The notes beneath the pieces were generated by a model. That model was not told the DNA's origin, searched no databases, and worked only from the letters and a program-made list of their open reading frames with translations. From Macrostomum hystrix (Eukaryota; Platyhelminthes; Macrostomidae), in assembly GCA_950097015.1 (NCBI GenBank), contig CATNEN010000002.1, forward strand, positions 6,837,501 through 6,901,500: a stretch of DNA of 64,000 nt, given 5' to 3'. Below, piece after piece: positions 63,899-64,000 of this stretch. How positions within the stretch are numbered: the stretch's first letter is position 1; every line of letters begins with the position of its first letter. A program made the translations under genes and the position numbers.

Positions 63899-64000
63899 TG
63901 TAACGAATGATCCAGTTTCATTAAAGTATTATCTATATGATCGAGTGTGCCTTACCAGTTTTCCCTGCATAATTAAATGCAAATTTTTCAATTAAAACAA

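Overview
The window is nuclear DNA from an animal. It holds intron-rich genes with GT-AG splicing, an intronic RNA polymerase III tRNA-Lys gene, tRNA-derived SINEs, a decayed non-LTR retrotransposon and MITEs. It also holds metazoan-type proteins: an NME5-like NDP kinase/DPY-30 protein, an MPPED-type phosphodiesterase, an immunoglobulin-superfamily protein, an EGF-domain receptor-like protein and an anoctamin. The species cannot be named from the sequence. An invertebrate with expanded minisatellites is the best guess.

Layout, left to right. (1) 1-2419: the first coding exon of a small secreted Gly-rich protein (minus), whose intron starts in a 2.2 kb minisatellite. (2) 4088-5280: NME5-like gene (minus), head to head with (3) MPPED-like metallophosphoesterase (plus, 3 exons, 5754-9592). 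(4) 12318-32455: a 20 kb, six-exon gene (minus) for a 370-residue protein with a signal peptide, two Ig domains and a GPI-anchor-like tail. All six exons join in frame. (5) 37908-45292: a five-exon gene (minus) for a 573-residue type I membrane protein with two EGF-like domains. (6) 47772-48522: the last two exons of an unrecognised gene (minus). (7) 51765-62403: a seven-exon anoctamin/TMEM16 gene (minus, about 940 residues, every junction phase 0), with a tRNA-Lys gene in its last intron.

The most striking property is tandem repetition. About 30 separate minisatellite or microsatellite arrays fill roughly 24 kb by my own rough sum. Almost every long intron has its own array with its own unit (12 to 62 bp; 16, 17 and 21 bp are frequent). 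Several arrays begin within about 12 nt of a 5' splice site, and four lie 38-170 nt past a stop codon. Most long open frames in the window are translations of these arrays and are not genes. Mobile elements include two SINE families, a hAT MITE with a perfect 8-bp target duplication that carries a minisatellite inside it, two TTAA-flanked MITEs, and a non-LTR retrotransposon inserted into a minisatellite.

No operon-like functional module is visible. NME5 is a cilium/axoneme-associated family in other animals, and the anoctamin, Ig and EGF proteins are cell-surface proteins. Gene models were built by hand from reading frame, splice-site consensus and phase. No transcript evidence or database search was available.
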